Numbered from the stretch's first letter, positions 23,901 to 38,335 are shown. The stretch: DNA of 64,000 nucleotides from Hippasteria phrygiana (GCA_037893225.1 JAZGUH010000400.1:1-64000); one strand, 5' to 3'. Notes: a model not told the origin generated them from the letters alone. Numbers and translations are program-made.

Positions 23901-26900
23901 AAAACGGAGCAGTTTATACAGTCAGTGAATTATCAGGTCAGAAAACTAGACAATTTCTAACAATTGTCGGCCGACAATCAGGCCGACAATCTTTGGAACA
24001 CTATATAAATTTCCACTTTTCTTGAAAACGACAGCACACCATGATTTCACAGGATGCTCAAGACTACTATTTATTACAACAAAGCTGCAATACCCAACAT
24101 GACCGTATTTTCCACAGTACCCCCTGACAAGTCACACAACCTGTTCCCATTTCATTTTTAGCAGGGAACTTCACAATTTTTAATAGAATTTCATTTCTTT
24201 TTTTTTAGTAGGTGGTCCAGTATGGCGACATTGATTTGATCATAGATGATGACATCACAGGAAAACGGTCTACAGTTTGGAACGTGCCTTGCATAACCAT
24301 TTTTAATTAGACTTGATTTAATTTTAACCGGGATTTTTTTGTTAAAATGTAAATTCAGGGCTTGAGACGGTAATGACCACAACTGATATGCCAACCGCCA
24401 ATGGGCCTACGTCAGCGATGGGCCAAACCACTGGCCCAACACCCACAGGGCGATTTACTAGTGATATGCCAACCCCTGTTATTCCCAATTCTCCAGTGCT
24501 GACCACTACCGCTGCCGACACAACCACAGTGGCAAGGGTGGCCACCACCGAAGAAGGCACAACGGCAAAAGATGGCTTGACCACTGCATCAGCTACCACC
24601 CCACCCAACGCTCCGCCCCAGACCACCACTCAGAGTCCAGGCACCTCCACGCCCCCAAATTCACGGTCCACCATGTCGCCTGCCTCCTTGAAGATAGAAA
24701 AGAAGATTAACGAACTGACAAATGCAGTCAATTTACCGCAAGAAGTACGTCACTCAGTGAACTTGGACAGCATGGATGAGCTAGATAAATGTTGTTGAAG
24801 GGCGTGTCAACCCTGAAAAGTCAGATTTTGCATTTCTAGAATTTTGCTGATATAACAATTTTCTAAGTACCGGTACGGTAACCCGGAGGTCGCAGGTTCG
24901 AATCCCGCTCCTGCCAGTTTCTTTGTTCACTTTGAAAATATATTCACATTTACCTAGTCAGTTTCCCTTGTGGATTGTTTGACGAATTTTCCAAGTGCAC
25001 GGATCAGAAATGAACTGATCAGAAATAATCAGAATTGATCCACAGTTAAATCTGGCTCAAAACGAGATCCAGCAAACAGATTTTCGTAGAAAATCGTGTT
25101 TTTGAGATGTAGACGTGAGGAATTCCCAGTGGGAAAAAAAATGATTGTTTCTGCCTGTAACTTTTGCCACGTCACATAATAATACATATTTCCTTGGGAA
25201 AAAAAGCATTTCGCAATTCTGCGTACAGTAATTAAACACCTGGCATTTTGTAGGTGCAAGGGAAAAGCCAACCATGTGCAAACATTTTTGAAAGTGAATT
25301 TATGTGAACGACTGAAGTGCCGTGGCCTAGTGGTTTGGAGCATTGATTTTTGTGGTCCGCGGGTAATTCTGCAAGTTGTGGGTTCGAGCCCCAGTCCTAG
25401 GCTATAGCACTTCTACGCTTAATATGGGTAGAGGCATTATTAATGCCTTGCAGTGGACAAGTTACCCATCCCGACCCTATTCATACTGTGAAGAGATCAG
25501 ATTATCTTGTCTGGTTTCAGTGTGAGGGGCTGGTTCTTCCACACTTTCCTCTGTAGCCCACACCTCAAGTGGCCTTTGGCCTTGTGATGGGCGAATTGCA
25601 TAAAACAAAATAATGGGTAGTGATGATTGAGAATGCCAGAAAGTGTTGCGTACAACCACCATGCTTTTGGCCTGCTGATTAAATCAGGTGCTCAGAATAC
25701 GGCATTAAAATCATGCCATAAACGTCATATATGGTCCTAAATCCCCCATGTTTTTTTTTTACACAAATTTTTTGCCCTCCCCCCCCAAAAAAAAAGAGAG
25801 GTAGAAAAAAAACAATTAAAAAAACCCCAAAACAACTGTGGTCTGGTTCCGGCAGTGAAAAATCACAAGTACAATATTAATGGTCGTCCATGCCATTGAT
25901 CATAGGAAATGAAGTGTACAGTGGATTCATGTTGACACATCTTGATTTTGTAACATAGTAAGTTATGTTGTGGTAGAAATTTTCCTTTGAAAACAGAGAA
26001 TGCTCATTCAAAGATCCTTCTCTGCTGTTTGTTACCCATGTACAGGAGAAAAAGGTGCTTGAAGACCTTCTCCTCAATGTGGATCTCACTTCCTCGGCTG
26101 TGATAGACGACTACCCAGTAGAGAATATAACCTCGGATGTTATTCGGGTGGGTCTGGATGTGATCCGTAACATCACCACTGACGCCAACAGCACACAGAA
26201 CAACGAGCTGCAAGTGCAGATCATCAAAAGCGCTTGGAATTTCCTTGTCGTTGTCTCGAAGTCCAATAAGTTTGTCAACGAGTCGGGCAGTGTTGACATT
26301 AATCTGTTGAAAGTAAGATTGGAGGTTTTACTTAAAAAAAAAAAAAAAAACCAACAAAAACAGAGTAAAACAAAAATCAATAAATAAATAAATTGTTTTC
26401 AAGAGATAGACCCAAATCTTACTCCAGGAAGCATATCCACGCTTATACATCTCCTTTGTGCTAATTAGTCCTTATTCATGAATGGGGGAAGAACAAACAA
26501 AACCTGTAGAAGACAATTTTTTTTTGCAAGGGAATGATGAACTGGATTTTGTTTTTGTTTTTCCAATGCAGGAATATTTGGTTGTGTCTAGTCTCATCCT
26601 AGATGAAGACCGTGCAGATGCCTGGAACCAGGTCCAAAAGGTAAAGTTTTTAAAGCGAGGTCGTAGTCGAGCCTTGTTTGTTCAAACTTGTGCATTCGTG
26701 ATGAGGAATAAACTATTTGACATGTTCATATTTTGACATTGACTTGGGCCATTCACCAAAGGGCGAGACCACAAAGTAACGTCTGGAAAGGGCAAAAATA
26801 TCTCTCTTAATTCAGACTCTTAAGATGTAATAAAGTAGCGCAAGAATTGGTCGTAGAAAAACTCTTAATTTGTTTCCTGGAAAGTCATGAAAAAGCCATG

Positions 26901-29900
26901 GAATTTAAGATTTCTGTGGGGAACCCTAAAGGCCGGTTCATACGAATGTGAAGCTAATTTATGACGTCAACACCAAATATTCGCTCTGCAAATTCGCAGA
27001 AGTTGAACACATTTAAACTTGTGCGAATCTTCCCCCTCAAATGTTTCATGATGTCAAATTCGCTTCGCATTCGCGTGAAGTATGAACCGGCCTTGACAGT
27101 GGTATGATCTAAAGTCATGTGATATGGCAACATGTAGTGAATGTGGACATGTAATATAGCTTCCCGGCCAATTTTCAAATTTTTCTGGTCATTTTCGTTA
27201 TTGGTCATTAAAATTCGCGTGGTTTCTTTTTCAATGTTTGTACATTCAATTTAATTTCATCAGCTCAAGATTTTGTTCCTAATGTTCGTTTTATAGGTTT
27301 CATTCTATTTCGTTTTGGTGCATTCAAGATTTCATTTTTGGCATCCTTACATTGAGTTTTGTGACATCCTTTGACGGTTGAAGCATTCAAATTAGCGAAC
27401 GTCGGTTTGTATATGACGTATAACCATCCTTTTCTTTCTTATTCGTTAATGGGCAATCATTTTCATCAAATGGTCATTCAAATTAATAAGATTTTTTAAT
27501 TGATATATTTTCCTAAAAAGATTTGGTAAAATTTAGAATTAAAAGTTTTGTAACATTTATAATGAAACATCTGAACTGATATGAGGAATGAATGATGTAA
27601 TGAACTAATGAAACGAAAAGGGCTAAGGAATTTTCTTTTTGACTTGATCTTTGCTTGTTTTAAAGTTTGAAAAAAAAACAAATAGGTGCATCTGTATGCT
27701 GGCATGTTTGTTTGTTTACTGTTCGTTTACTGTTCGTTTTCGTTTTGATTTTGTTTTGATTTCGTTTCGATTCACCCATCGATCTCTTCTTGTGCAAGAC
27801 GTCGGGGCATGTATGTTTGGCAGTGGTTGTACCATCGCGAACACTTCTCTTGGGTAATTTGTTTTCTTGAGCCGATTCTATCACACGATCACACCTCCCC
27901 TCCCGTAGGCTCACCATCTTATCTGTCTGAAGACTTAGTTAATAAAGAGAGGTGTGCATCTACGGATTTAAGACGTCAGATATGATTTATATTGAAATAA
28001 ATCAGACTTTTATAAGAATTCGGACAACAGGCGGGAATGTAGACATGCAGTAAAAGATGCTTGAAAAAAGGTGAAATATGTTTGCCCATTAATGAAAATG
28101 AATGCCCGATCAACCCCTTACTACTGGTCCAGACGAAATTGAATGAACAATACGATACTTTTAATTTACGATACTTTTAATGCATCTTTTACAGGCACGA
28201 GTGAAGCTAAAAGATGATAGAATGCTCGGATAGTGAATTTGAATCATTATTTTTGGTTGTGATGTCTCATGACGATCTGTGTGGTCATTCAATATCAATC
28301 TAAATTGAATGAGCCAGGCATTAACATGGACAAAAACATATAAAAGAACCCAGGTACAAGACATTATTCAAATGTAAAGTACCTAAAGACTTGGAAGTTG
28401 TTTGGGTTGATAGAAAAGTGGAGGTTGTGTTCAATATTTTTGTTTCCCCATCTTTCAATATATTCTGGTTGTCCTGTTTTTTTTTTCAGGAGTCTGTTGT
28501 TGGGCCTGTTGGCATAGTCGCTTCGGTCGAGAATGTATTCATGCAAGTTGCAAAGCAGACCCCAGGCAACATTAACTTAACCTTCACGGAAGAAAACATC
28601 GGTAAATTGATATCAGATGTTGAAATGTTGGTGTGAGAATTGTTTTTTTGGAGGGGGAGGGGCCCCTTTTAACCCCGCCCCCATGTGGTTGTGTTATAGG
28701 TGCTTCATCATTACCCCTGCTCATCAGACCCATTAGTCATTCCAGAAGCACTGTTCTCTGCAGTGGACTATTCCCTAATCTAACCCACCACTGCCCTTGC
28801 AGGGATTTTTCGCCTTGGTGGATAGAGATGCAAATTATGACAAAGTGTCTTGCTCAAAGACAAACAAAATCCAGTATTATTGGCATAAGAAGCATATGTC
28901 GTAAGCTCACCATCCATTGCACCTTTAACTTTTGAAGACGAACAGCGCTTTGAGACTTGGTCCAGTTGTGCCTCCTGTTGGACGTACCTTCACCAGAGAG
29001 AGTAACCATACACACAGAGCACAATGAATCACCGTTGACAGTTTTAAGCATTTTGGTGTAACATTGGAAAAGAAGTGAATAACGAAGTCAAACTAAGTTA
29101 TGGAAGTCATTTTCATGCTTTTCAGAAAATCACAAGCCTTACATCTTACGGTGATGTGGACAAAGTATGAAAACAGGATCTTTAAGTTGAAAGGTCAATA
29201 ACTTACCAGCAGTGTGAGCTTTTTGGATGTTTTTGTACCCCCCCCCCCCCCCTCAACAAAATAAATCAAAATTAGTAAATGTGTTCTTACAATCGTACTT
29301 TTAACCCTAACCCCCTTGGGTGCATGCAAAATCATATTAAAATTTGGATTCATCAGGGTTAGGGTTAAACAGTAAATTACGCAGGGGAGAGGATTGGTTG
29401 TGTTCCTTTTTTTTTTACTCGACCTGTATTAACCCTAACCCTGCTAAATCCAACAAAATCCAACAGTGGTAAAAAGCTGTTGGAATTTGTTGGATTTAGC
29501 AGTCAACACAAACTACATGGTGAGTTGATTTTTGTTGTGTTTAGCAGGGTGCGAAAGCTAGAGATACCTGTTGGATTTTGTTGGAAGCTAAATTTTGGAT
29601 TTTGTCATATTTAGGAGGGTGGAAGCTAAATATCCCTGTTGGATTTTGTGCAGGATGGAAGCAGATTTCTAGTTAAATTTCAGTTGGATTTAGTTGGATG
29701 TGGCAGGGCTCATACAAGCAAATACCTGTTGGATTTTGTTGGATTCAGCAGGTAAGCTGCAAAATGGCAAGGCTGGTGTGTAGGTAGTACACTGCAGAGC
29801 TGTTGGATTTTGTTGTATTTAGCAGGCTTCTCATTTCAGTTTTGTTGGAAATTGTTGGATTTAGCAGGTGGTTATGTTGTTTTCAGAGGGAGTTATGCTG

Positions 29901-32900
29901 GGGCAGTCAAAGAAGACCTTCGTTGACGTTGGCTTTAAGCACACTTTCCGCAACAGCAACCCTGACCAAGAGGCAACGCAAGTCTTCATCGATAAAGGAA
30001 GTTTTGCAAACCATCAAAAAGTGAAAAACTTGCCAGGTGAGATCTGCGACGGAGGCAATCTGGTCCCCCCCACCCCCCCATCCCCTATGTTTTTTTTATT
30101 GCAATTTTGTCCCGAACAAGGCTAAATATCACTCAACGTACGGAGCTACAAAAAGAAAAAAGAATCAAAGATACAAGAGGTAGGATGAAGATCGTAAGAT
30201 GAAGGGAAACATGCACCAGGCAAAGAATTCCATAGAGATACAGAAGGAGGGAAAAGCTATTTTATTGCTTTTTGTTCTACATCTAGGTACAGCTGGAGTA
30301 TATTGTTGGGAACAGGCGGAAAGCCGAGTTTCACGCTCAAACACACTTAAATTAGGAACAGAGAATTCAGGAACAGAGCATCTAAATGTGATGTTGGTTG
30401 ACAAAAATATGTTAAAGGGCCACCGGTCGTGCTGAGCATTGTTAAGATGACTGCCTTTTGTCACATGTCATTTCAAAACTTCCTTTCTTAAAGATCAACT
30501 CCAATGGTTTTTAAAAGTGTTGGAATTAAATGTTATTGTGTTCAAACTTCAATCAATAACAAATTACTTATTCATTATAAAATCATGTTTGTTTTGCATC
30601 TTAATGTTGTTATTTTGCAAGAAATTATTAACATTTTCTTTCGCGTTTATAACAACTGTCTACAAATTGACCACTGGTGGCGCTGTTGAGAAATGAAAAA
30701 TGTTTGACGCTATACCGGAGAAAACTGGTACCCGGCATGGCTGGTTCCACCCTGGCCGCAGCGCAATGTACACGCGGGCAAACAATGTCGGGGAGTAGAT
30801 GCATGGGGCCCACGTGCGTATACGGACGGAACGTACATGTGCATACATTGAAACACGATACATCGTTCTGTTTTTGTTGTCAAGTTTTGTTCTTTTCGCC
30901 ATGAATTAACAAATTGTGTGTAATTGGAGTCTGCAGGCGATTCTGCAAAAGAATCTGTATTTAGAAGATGATTTGAGTCGTCTTAATTTTCCACTTATGG
31001 GACGACTTCATCCGGTGGAACGACTGGGCTCGTACCGATACGGCTTCATCACCATTGCTATTTTTACCGTCCTCTCCGTACTATGAACCAACTGAACTGC
31101 TGCCTGAAGTTTAGAGTAAGATTCATCTGAATATCGTTCATCGAAGCTGTTTGTTCCCAGGAGTCGTCACTTTCCGACATTTTAATTTCGACGAAACTCG
31201 CACAATGATCCTTAGAATGCACAACGCAGGCAGCATATTAATGCAGTGCTTGTACACATACTATACTATTGTATGCGCACGTGGTGTCGCGTTGCATGCT
31301 CTCCATGGTAACACGTCACAGAAATGAAAATATATTAAATGTAAATGAGCTTTGATATGTCACGCTCCTTTTCACGAAAACTGGGATTAACTCGCGGAAA
31401 GAATGCTTTTTTTGTTCACATAAAAACTGGCGTCAAAGATAAGGATATTGACAAGTATCTGTTTTATTAGACATAGATCTTCTAAGAAAACTTAGGAATT
31501 GTTGGGGTTGCATGGTCTTTGATAGCCATGCAGTCCTGCCAATTAATCTGGTTCTAAACATGTCATTGATGCCATCACTTCGTTACTCTACAGGGCTATG
31601 CCGTGTCTGATGTCTCTTGCAAACCTTTTAATTAAAATTATTCTGGGGCCAATTTCACGGAGCTGCTCAGCACAAAAATATGCTTAACACCAAAAAAGTC
31701 TTGCCTACTAAAAGCAGGTTACCAGCCAAAACTGCATGTGATTTGCATGCTGAGCAAGCAACAGTTGAATACCAGTCAAAAGCAATCACATGAACATTTG
31801 GTTGGTTAATCCTGTTTTTTTGGGTAGTTTTTTCCCAAGGAAGACTTTTCATGCTAAGCACATTTTTTGAGCTTCTTTAGCTTCATGAAATTAACCCCTG
31901 ACCCTGACACATGGCATGCATATTTTTAGCATGTCTGTTTCATGTGAGGTCATTGTATTATTGTCTATATTTAAAATTATAGTAGTTTTTACTTATAATG
32001 ATTACCTTTGTATGTTTAATGTAATTCTTTTACTTTTTAAAGATTGTAACAGGTTACACAATTCCGCCTATAGTGGCCAGGAGGCTGTTTGTAATAAACC
32101 ATTTAATTAAAAATTAAATTAAAGTAAAACAAAAAAATTAATTAATTAAATTAAATTAATATTAAATTTAAAAAAAATATGTCATAGCATTTGCTCTGAA
32201 AAGTGTTCAAACCGCAAAAATTGTGATTTATGATCGTCCTTAATGGACTTCTATGGGAGGATGACGTTTGTCCAGGGTCCATATCGCCTCGGTTTCCCCT
32301 TGTTTCCAATAGACAGAGATGCACTTTTCCTGATTTATTTCCTTCCAGCAAATGTCAGCGAAGTGTGAAGCCTGCTGAATCCAACAGAATCCAACAGAAC
32401 AAAAGACCTTGTTTTTTTTTTAGACGGGTTAACAAAATCTAACCCGCTGTTGGATATCGTTGGATTTAACATGGTTAGGGTTAACAAAAACCCACTAGGG
32501 TTCTGCATTTACGTGTAGTATGGGAATCGGGTACCCGGTTGATAAAAAAGCGTGGGCACCCGGGTACCCGTTTAAGAAAGCCTAACCCAAAAATCAAATC
32601 TCAGAAATTGCTTTTCATATTGTTTGTGAAGGACCGCACGTTAATACTACCACATTGGTGCATAAATGCAGCAAGATGCAACTGTGTACAGTGAGCTCTA
32701 TGGCATTACAGTATAAATTTCATTTTCGCTAGTGTCATAAATGTTAATCTGTTTTATTTTTTCAATGTACCCTGGTTTTCATTTTGAAAATTCCCCACAA
32801 ACGACATTCAAAAACTTTCTTTTTCATTATCTCAGAAATTACTAAGTAATATATTAATTTGGTTACGGGTACTCGATTCCATAATCTGGAACCGGTTCCT

Positions 32901-35900
32901 GACATTAGTGGTCGGGTACTTGGGTACCTGATTCGGATGCACAGCCCTAAAACCCAAACTGTCCTCTGAAAATCTCAGACATAACCCCCCATGTCCTTTG
33001 GCCCACATCTCAACAGCCTACAACTCCTTGAAGGTCATTGTGCTAAAGTTCTCCAGCATCGAAAAGGTCTTGGACAATGACGACGTGGAGGACAACACAC
33101 CCGAGCCTGATGGGCCCAAGAGAGTGGGCAGTGACATCCTCTCTGTCAGCGTGGTTGGCAGTGATGTCTACCCTCTGCCGCTTACCTTCAAACTGGGCCA
33201 TAGCAATGTAAGATTAACCCTAACTCTCTACATCATTTTTCCTACATGTAACCCGAATCCTCCAATATCCTCCGATTCCAAAATCCTCCAATGTTTGTTA
33301 CTGTGGACCACTGCCTGAATCCTCCAGTGGGTTTTGGATAAACACCATGAGGGCCTGGATCCTCCATTTTCCTCCAGAGGTGAAACCATCTAATGCCCTC
33401 AATCCTGCAAAATCCTCCGATGTTTCAACTTCCAGAGACCCTCAATCCTCCAAATTTGACAAAGGGGATTTGGGAGGATTTGGGAAGGGTTAGGGTTAAA
33501 TGAAAGAGCCTGTCCTATCAGTTCAGCAATATGTTTGACAATTTGTTTTTGTCTGAACATTGGTTCGGTTTGGGTTTGGTAGCTATATGACATCATGAGT
33601 TTGTGACTTATGGGGTATGTTCCAATCAGGCGAACGTTGCCAACGTTGGCCAACTACGTGAACAATTTTTCATAGGAATGTGCACAAAAATTTGGCTAAC
33701 GTTTGCGAATGTTTGCGTTGATCGCATTGTTCGTGTGAGTAGAACGCACTCCCCTGATCAGCACCCCTCCTGAACAAAGACACTGACAATTTAGGAGACC
33801 ACCAACATAGGTAAAGGTAGTCAGTTTGTGGAGCGCCGGTACGATATTCCTGAGGTCGCAGGTTCGAATCCCAGCTCCTTACAACATTTGCAAACGTCAA
33901 AAAAACAAAACTACCAAATTATTATAGAATACCTTAATACTTGACTGTAAGTAAATGATAGTCTCAAGCATCCTGAGAAATCATGACACCCTGGTGTGCT
34001 GTCATTTTCAAGAAAAGTGGGATTTTTGTATCACTTTCCAGCGATGGTCAGCTGACCATCGTTTGGCACTTGGTTACACATCCGTGAATGGGTGCAAGCC
34101 AGCTAGTCTATAATTCCCCTACATCTATAAATTGCTCTGTTTTGTCTGAAGTAGGGTCAGAGAACCCCAGACTACAAGAACAGCATTTTTTTTCTCTTTG
34201 TTTTAACAGCATCTATATGCACACAAAACTTTAAACAGGTCAGTACATGTTACAGTATTCACTGTAAAATAGAATCCATTCATTTCCAAAAATAACAGCA
34301 TAAATTGTATACTACCTTTAAAACTGTTATATTTACCAGAGTTTTGCTCTTTTTGTAGCCACATGAGGGAGAAAATCCAGAGTGTAGTTTCTGGGAATCA
34401 GAAGGGTAAGTATACATTTTTCGGCAAATTTGACAAAACATAGACTCCTTTTCTCTGGGATTGCCACATTGTGGAATTTTATGATATTTTAATATATTTG
34501 CTCAAGGAGTCTATTTTCATATAGGCCTTTGGAAATTGGCAACATTTTCTCTCCTCTTGTCATGTTGAATTTTTTTAATAGGATTGTGTAGAATTATGTG
34601 ACCAGATGTATGTGTGATTTAAAAAAACAAAAAAACAACAGCATATCAGCTCTTTTATGAAATACCTTGACAGATGATTTCAAAATTGCAAACCATTTCC
34701 GCATGTTTTATGTATTCTTGGAATGGCCGTTTCCAAATTTATAATTTTGTTTTAGTGTGAAGGGAGTTGTGATATGTGGTCTTTATTTCTTACCCTTACA
34801 AAAAATATTAATTTAACCAGTTTCAATGCATTTTAAAATTTCATTATTTCTTTTTTGGTACTCTTCTTATTGTTTATAAATAACTAATAAATTTATAAGC
34901 TGACGACAATTTTTCCTAAACTGAATAACAAAGAATCATAAAAAAAAAGAAAAAAAAGATGAAAGGTCAATTTATTGAGGTCAGTTTTTCATTTATCATA
35001 ATTAGGTCAGGAAACCAGAATAACTAGCGCCTCAAATCTTTTGTTCCCACTTGCAGCAAAATTTCTGGGCAGTGGAGTGCTGACGGTTGCAAAACCACGG
35101 AATTATCAAAACGATCGACAAATTGTTCCTGCAACCACATGACCAACTACGCGATTCTGATGTGGCTTGGGCCAGAGGTAGATTTTGTTACTTTTGATGC
35201 ATTATTTTCATAAGGGTGGCACTGCGCAGACAGGTTTAAGAGGGATGACTAGGAAGAAATCTAGGGATGTTTTATCCATTAAATTCCGGGGCTACAGGTC
35301 AAAGGTCAAAGTCAATATGCAAACAAATAAATGATCACAATATCTTGAGTTAGATTTGATGTATTGTCATGAAATTTGGCTAGATAGGTTGCTAGCGGAT
35401 GCCCAAGAAGTCTGTTGAATTTGGGGTCAAAGGTCAAGGTCAGTGTGGCTAAAACAAAAGTAATGATGTCATGATAACTTGAGTCAAACTTGATGTTAAA
35501 AGGATGGTGCCGAGCCGTAGGAGTGTTCATCGTGGCTGGATGTTTCTATGTTGTCCAACACACCTCTTGTTGAACTCGTATTCCCACATTCACATTTTAC
35601 TTTCAGGGAAAAAAAAAACACACTCAAGTTTCCACTTAATTATATCTTTAGACACTGACAATTTGGGCGACTGCCAACATAGGGCAAGATGGCTCAGTTG
35701 GTAGAGCGCCGGTACGGTATTCTAGAGGTTGGAGGTTCAAATCTTGCTCCTATCAGTTTTCTTTGTTCACTTAAAAAATTTGTTCAAATTACCTCGTGTG
35801 GTTTGTTTGCTGATACAAAATTATATCTTGAGCTTAAACCAAGGACGTTCTCAATCTCGTTTTGGGACAGTCTTGTCCAGTTTTGATTGACTTAATATGT

Positions 35901-38304
35901 CAAATGTTGTGTTTATGGGAGCACACCTCCACATCAACTTCTGTAGACATCAATGTTAAACACCCCAACTTCAAAAGATTCGAAAAATGACTTACAACCT
36001 CACAGGCGAGTAACCTATACTGCAAAAGAAAGTTTAACGTGTCATCTCTCACTTTCTATTTCATTTATAGGGGATGACCAATGACTTTTTGCCGATACGT
36101 ATATTCCTTCGAAGTAGACAAACCCTATAAAGTAGTGCCAGACTCTTGCATTTAGAGAGGTTTTTCAGCGCACGGTTAGTGCGTACACAAACGATTAGCT
36201 CTAAACGGTACGCGACGGAAATTGGTATTATAAAACAAATGTTCGTTGGTTTTATCCGTTTCTTACTTACGTGTAGTGCGACTGCTATCAGTGTATTAAA
36301 CAAGGTGATTGCATTTAGAATGAGTGAGGAAAACATAAAAAAGCGTAAAAACTGATGAGGTCACGGGAACAAAACGTAGTCGTCTCTCTAAGCGTGCGCT
36401 AACGAAACATCTCTATTGATGTGACAGCATTGTGGTTTTTAAAACTTGAAATACCTAATGCCTTTTTGTGAAGTGCGCTGTCTCTGGACAGCTTTGACCA
36501 ATCACTGACAAGTCAGAAAAGCTGCACCGTCCAAGCCAAGAATATTGATATTTGATTGGTTCTTACAGGACAATGTGCCCAACCACGCTTTGGAGGTCAT
36601 CAGCACGGTGGGCTGTCTGGTATCCATCTCGGCCCTAGCCTTGGCATTGGCTCTCCTGTTGTACCTCAGGTGAGCGTCCTATTGTGTCGCAGTTCGCCGT
36701 CGGGCCTAATCCCAACCCTAGTAACTTCTCACATCCAGCTGAAGTTAAAGACGATGTGCCCTCTAATAATGTCACGTGTTTACATCTATATTGAAATTTG
36801 CCTGCTGGTATGCGCACGCATTGTGTTTTGCATAAAATTTGCTTTAGGAGTGACGTCGGATCACCTTTAAATTCATGTGACCTTTGATGTCACTCAACCA
36901 AATTCATGCAAAACGCGATGCGTGCGCACACCGCCGGGCAGTCACATTTGAATATAGTGCTGTTTAGATGTAAACAAAAGCCACACGGTCTATTACCTGA
37001 AACTCCAATTATTTTAATGTCTATTTCAGAAAAACGAAATTTTCTGATTCTCCGGATAGCTATCATAGCGAGGCTGCGTAAACAATTTGCCTTGAAAAAA
37101 TACTTGCCGAGTGCAGAAAAGACGATATTGCAGTCCCAAATCGTTGACGAGCCATGTGTTCATCAATGAACGTTGTCTTGTGTTATGGATTTGAGCTTGT
37201 TGTTTTCCCTTTCCAAGAAATTGATAACATTTTGAAAGTGAGGTTTCCCCTGCAAATTTGACAGATGGCCTGTCATTTTTCAAGTACAACACTGTTTTGT
37301 GCATCTATGTTTGAAAAGTAGAAAGCGCGAGCACCAGGGGCGTCGTCGGAACATTTTGAATGGGGGGTAGGATCACCATTTTGCCGACAGGATGCAAGCG
37401 AGGGAAGTTGGGTGTCGGCACCATTTTGCCAATTGGGTGAGAGCGAAAAAAAAAAAAAAAAGTGGCTTAAAATATTTTGCTGTCCACAAAGAAATTGAAA
37501 GGGTGGGGTTATGATGTTGAGGTTGCCATGAAATTTGTGACCTATTTTGAATACACCATGCCCTTTGCCGACTGAGATACAATTTTGCCAACAGTGGCAC
37601 GTATTTGCCTACAAAATTAACTTCTGTGGTTGTCACACCCCCATGCCCCCCCCTCTAGTGACGCCTGTGATGAGCGCTTGCGATTATGTGATATGTATGT
37701 TTGCACATTTTTTGATATGCTAGTGGACTCGAGGAATACAGCGTAATCTCATGACCGTATGGCCACTTCTGTATTTTGCACTATGCATTAAGAGAGAAAG
37801 GCCAGAATAAAATAAAAATAAAATATGTTGATATTGAATTCCTGCGGACCCACAGGTCGTCCCTGAGCTCGGAGCGCATTATCATCCACATGCACCTGAT
37901 GAGCGTAACGTTGGTAGCGATGGTCATCTTCGTGGCCGGTGCCGACAAGACGGATAATCCGGTAAATAAATCTTTCCTAGGTGGACTTTTAAACCTTGAA
38001 TACGGAGACGGCCATAGCCACAGTTTTGTGAAAGACCACCTGGCCGGTTGTCATCAGTATGCACATTTCTGCACGTACTCAATCCATTCATGTTTCAACT
38101 AAATTGTTCTTGAATGGGAGCGTAATGAATAGATGGAGAATTTTTCAAACAAAGCTTTCATTCACACAAAAGGGGGGGGGGCTCGGAGGGTCATGAATAG
38201 GACCACTCTATTAAGTGTGGTGCCTATTGTGTGCATTTACACTTGGCTGCAAAGGCCCGGATATTGGCATACCAGCACCCTGTAGAAGCATATGAGTAAC
38301 CTCT

Positions 38305-38335
<31 letters not shown>

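Larger units (their letters stand above)
22224..24358. other. intron 9: repeats only
   Basis: Contents are a repeat K copy (23355-23520) interrupted by a 23-nt G run, a tRNA-like SINE (23562-23700) and repeat D copy 2 (23712-24075). Nothing recognisable lies between 22224 and 23260. Confidence 0.5.

Noticed and set aside
24745..24798. Reading the mucin-like exon through to the stop at 24798 as a separate secreted mucin
   Set aside because: The donor GTACGT at 24745 and exact phase continuity with the GAIN exon at 26046 explain it better.
31064..31180. 38-codon minus-strand frame MSESDDSWEQTASM...
   Set aside because: An acidic start resembling transposon-borne proteins, but too short and without a second domain; left unassigned.
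9430..33499. Interstitial telomeric repeats (TTAGGG-like)
   Set aside because: Only one or two hexamers occur, always next to TTAA and in inverted pairs, so they are transposon ends rather than telomere sequence.
35689..35886. Open frame starting MAQLVERR... on the plus strand
   Set aside because: It is the translation of a tRNA-derived SINE head (A-box and B-box); such frames are a known artefact.
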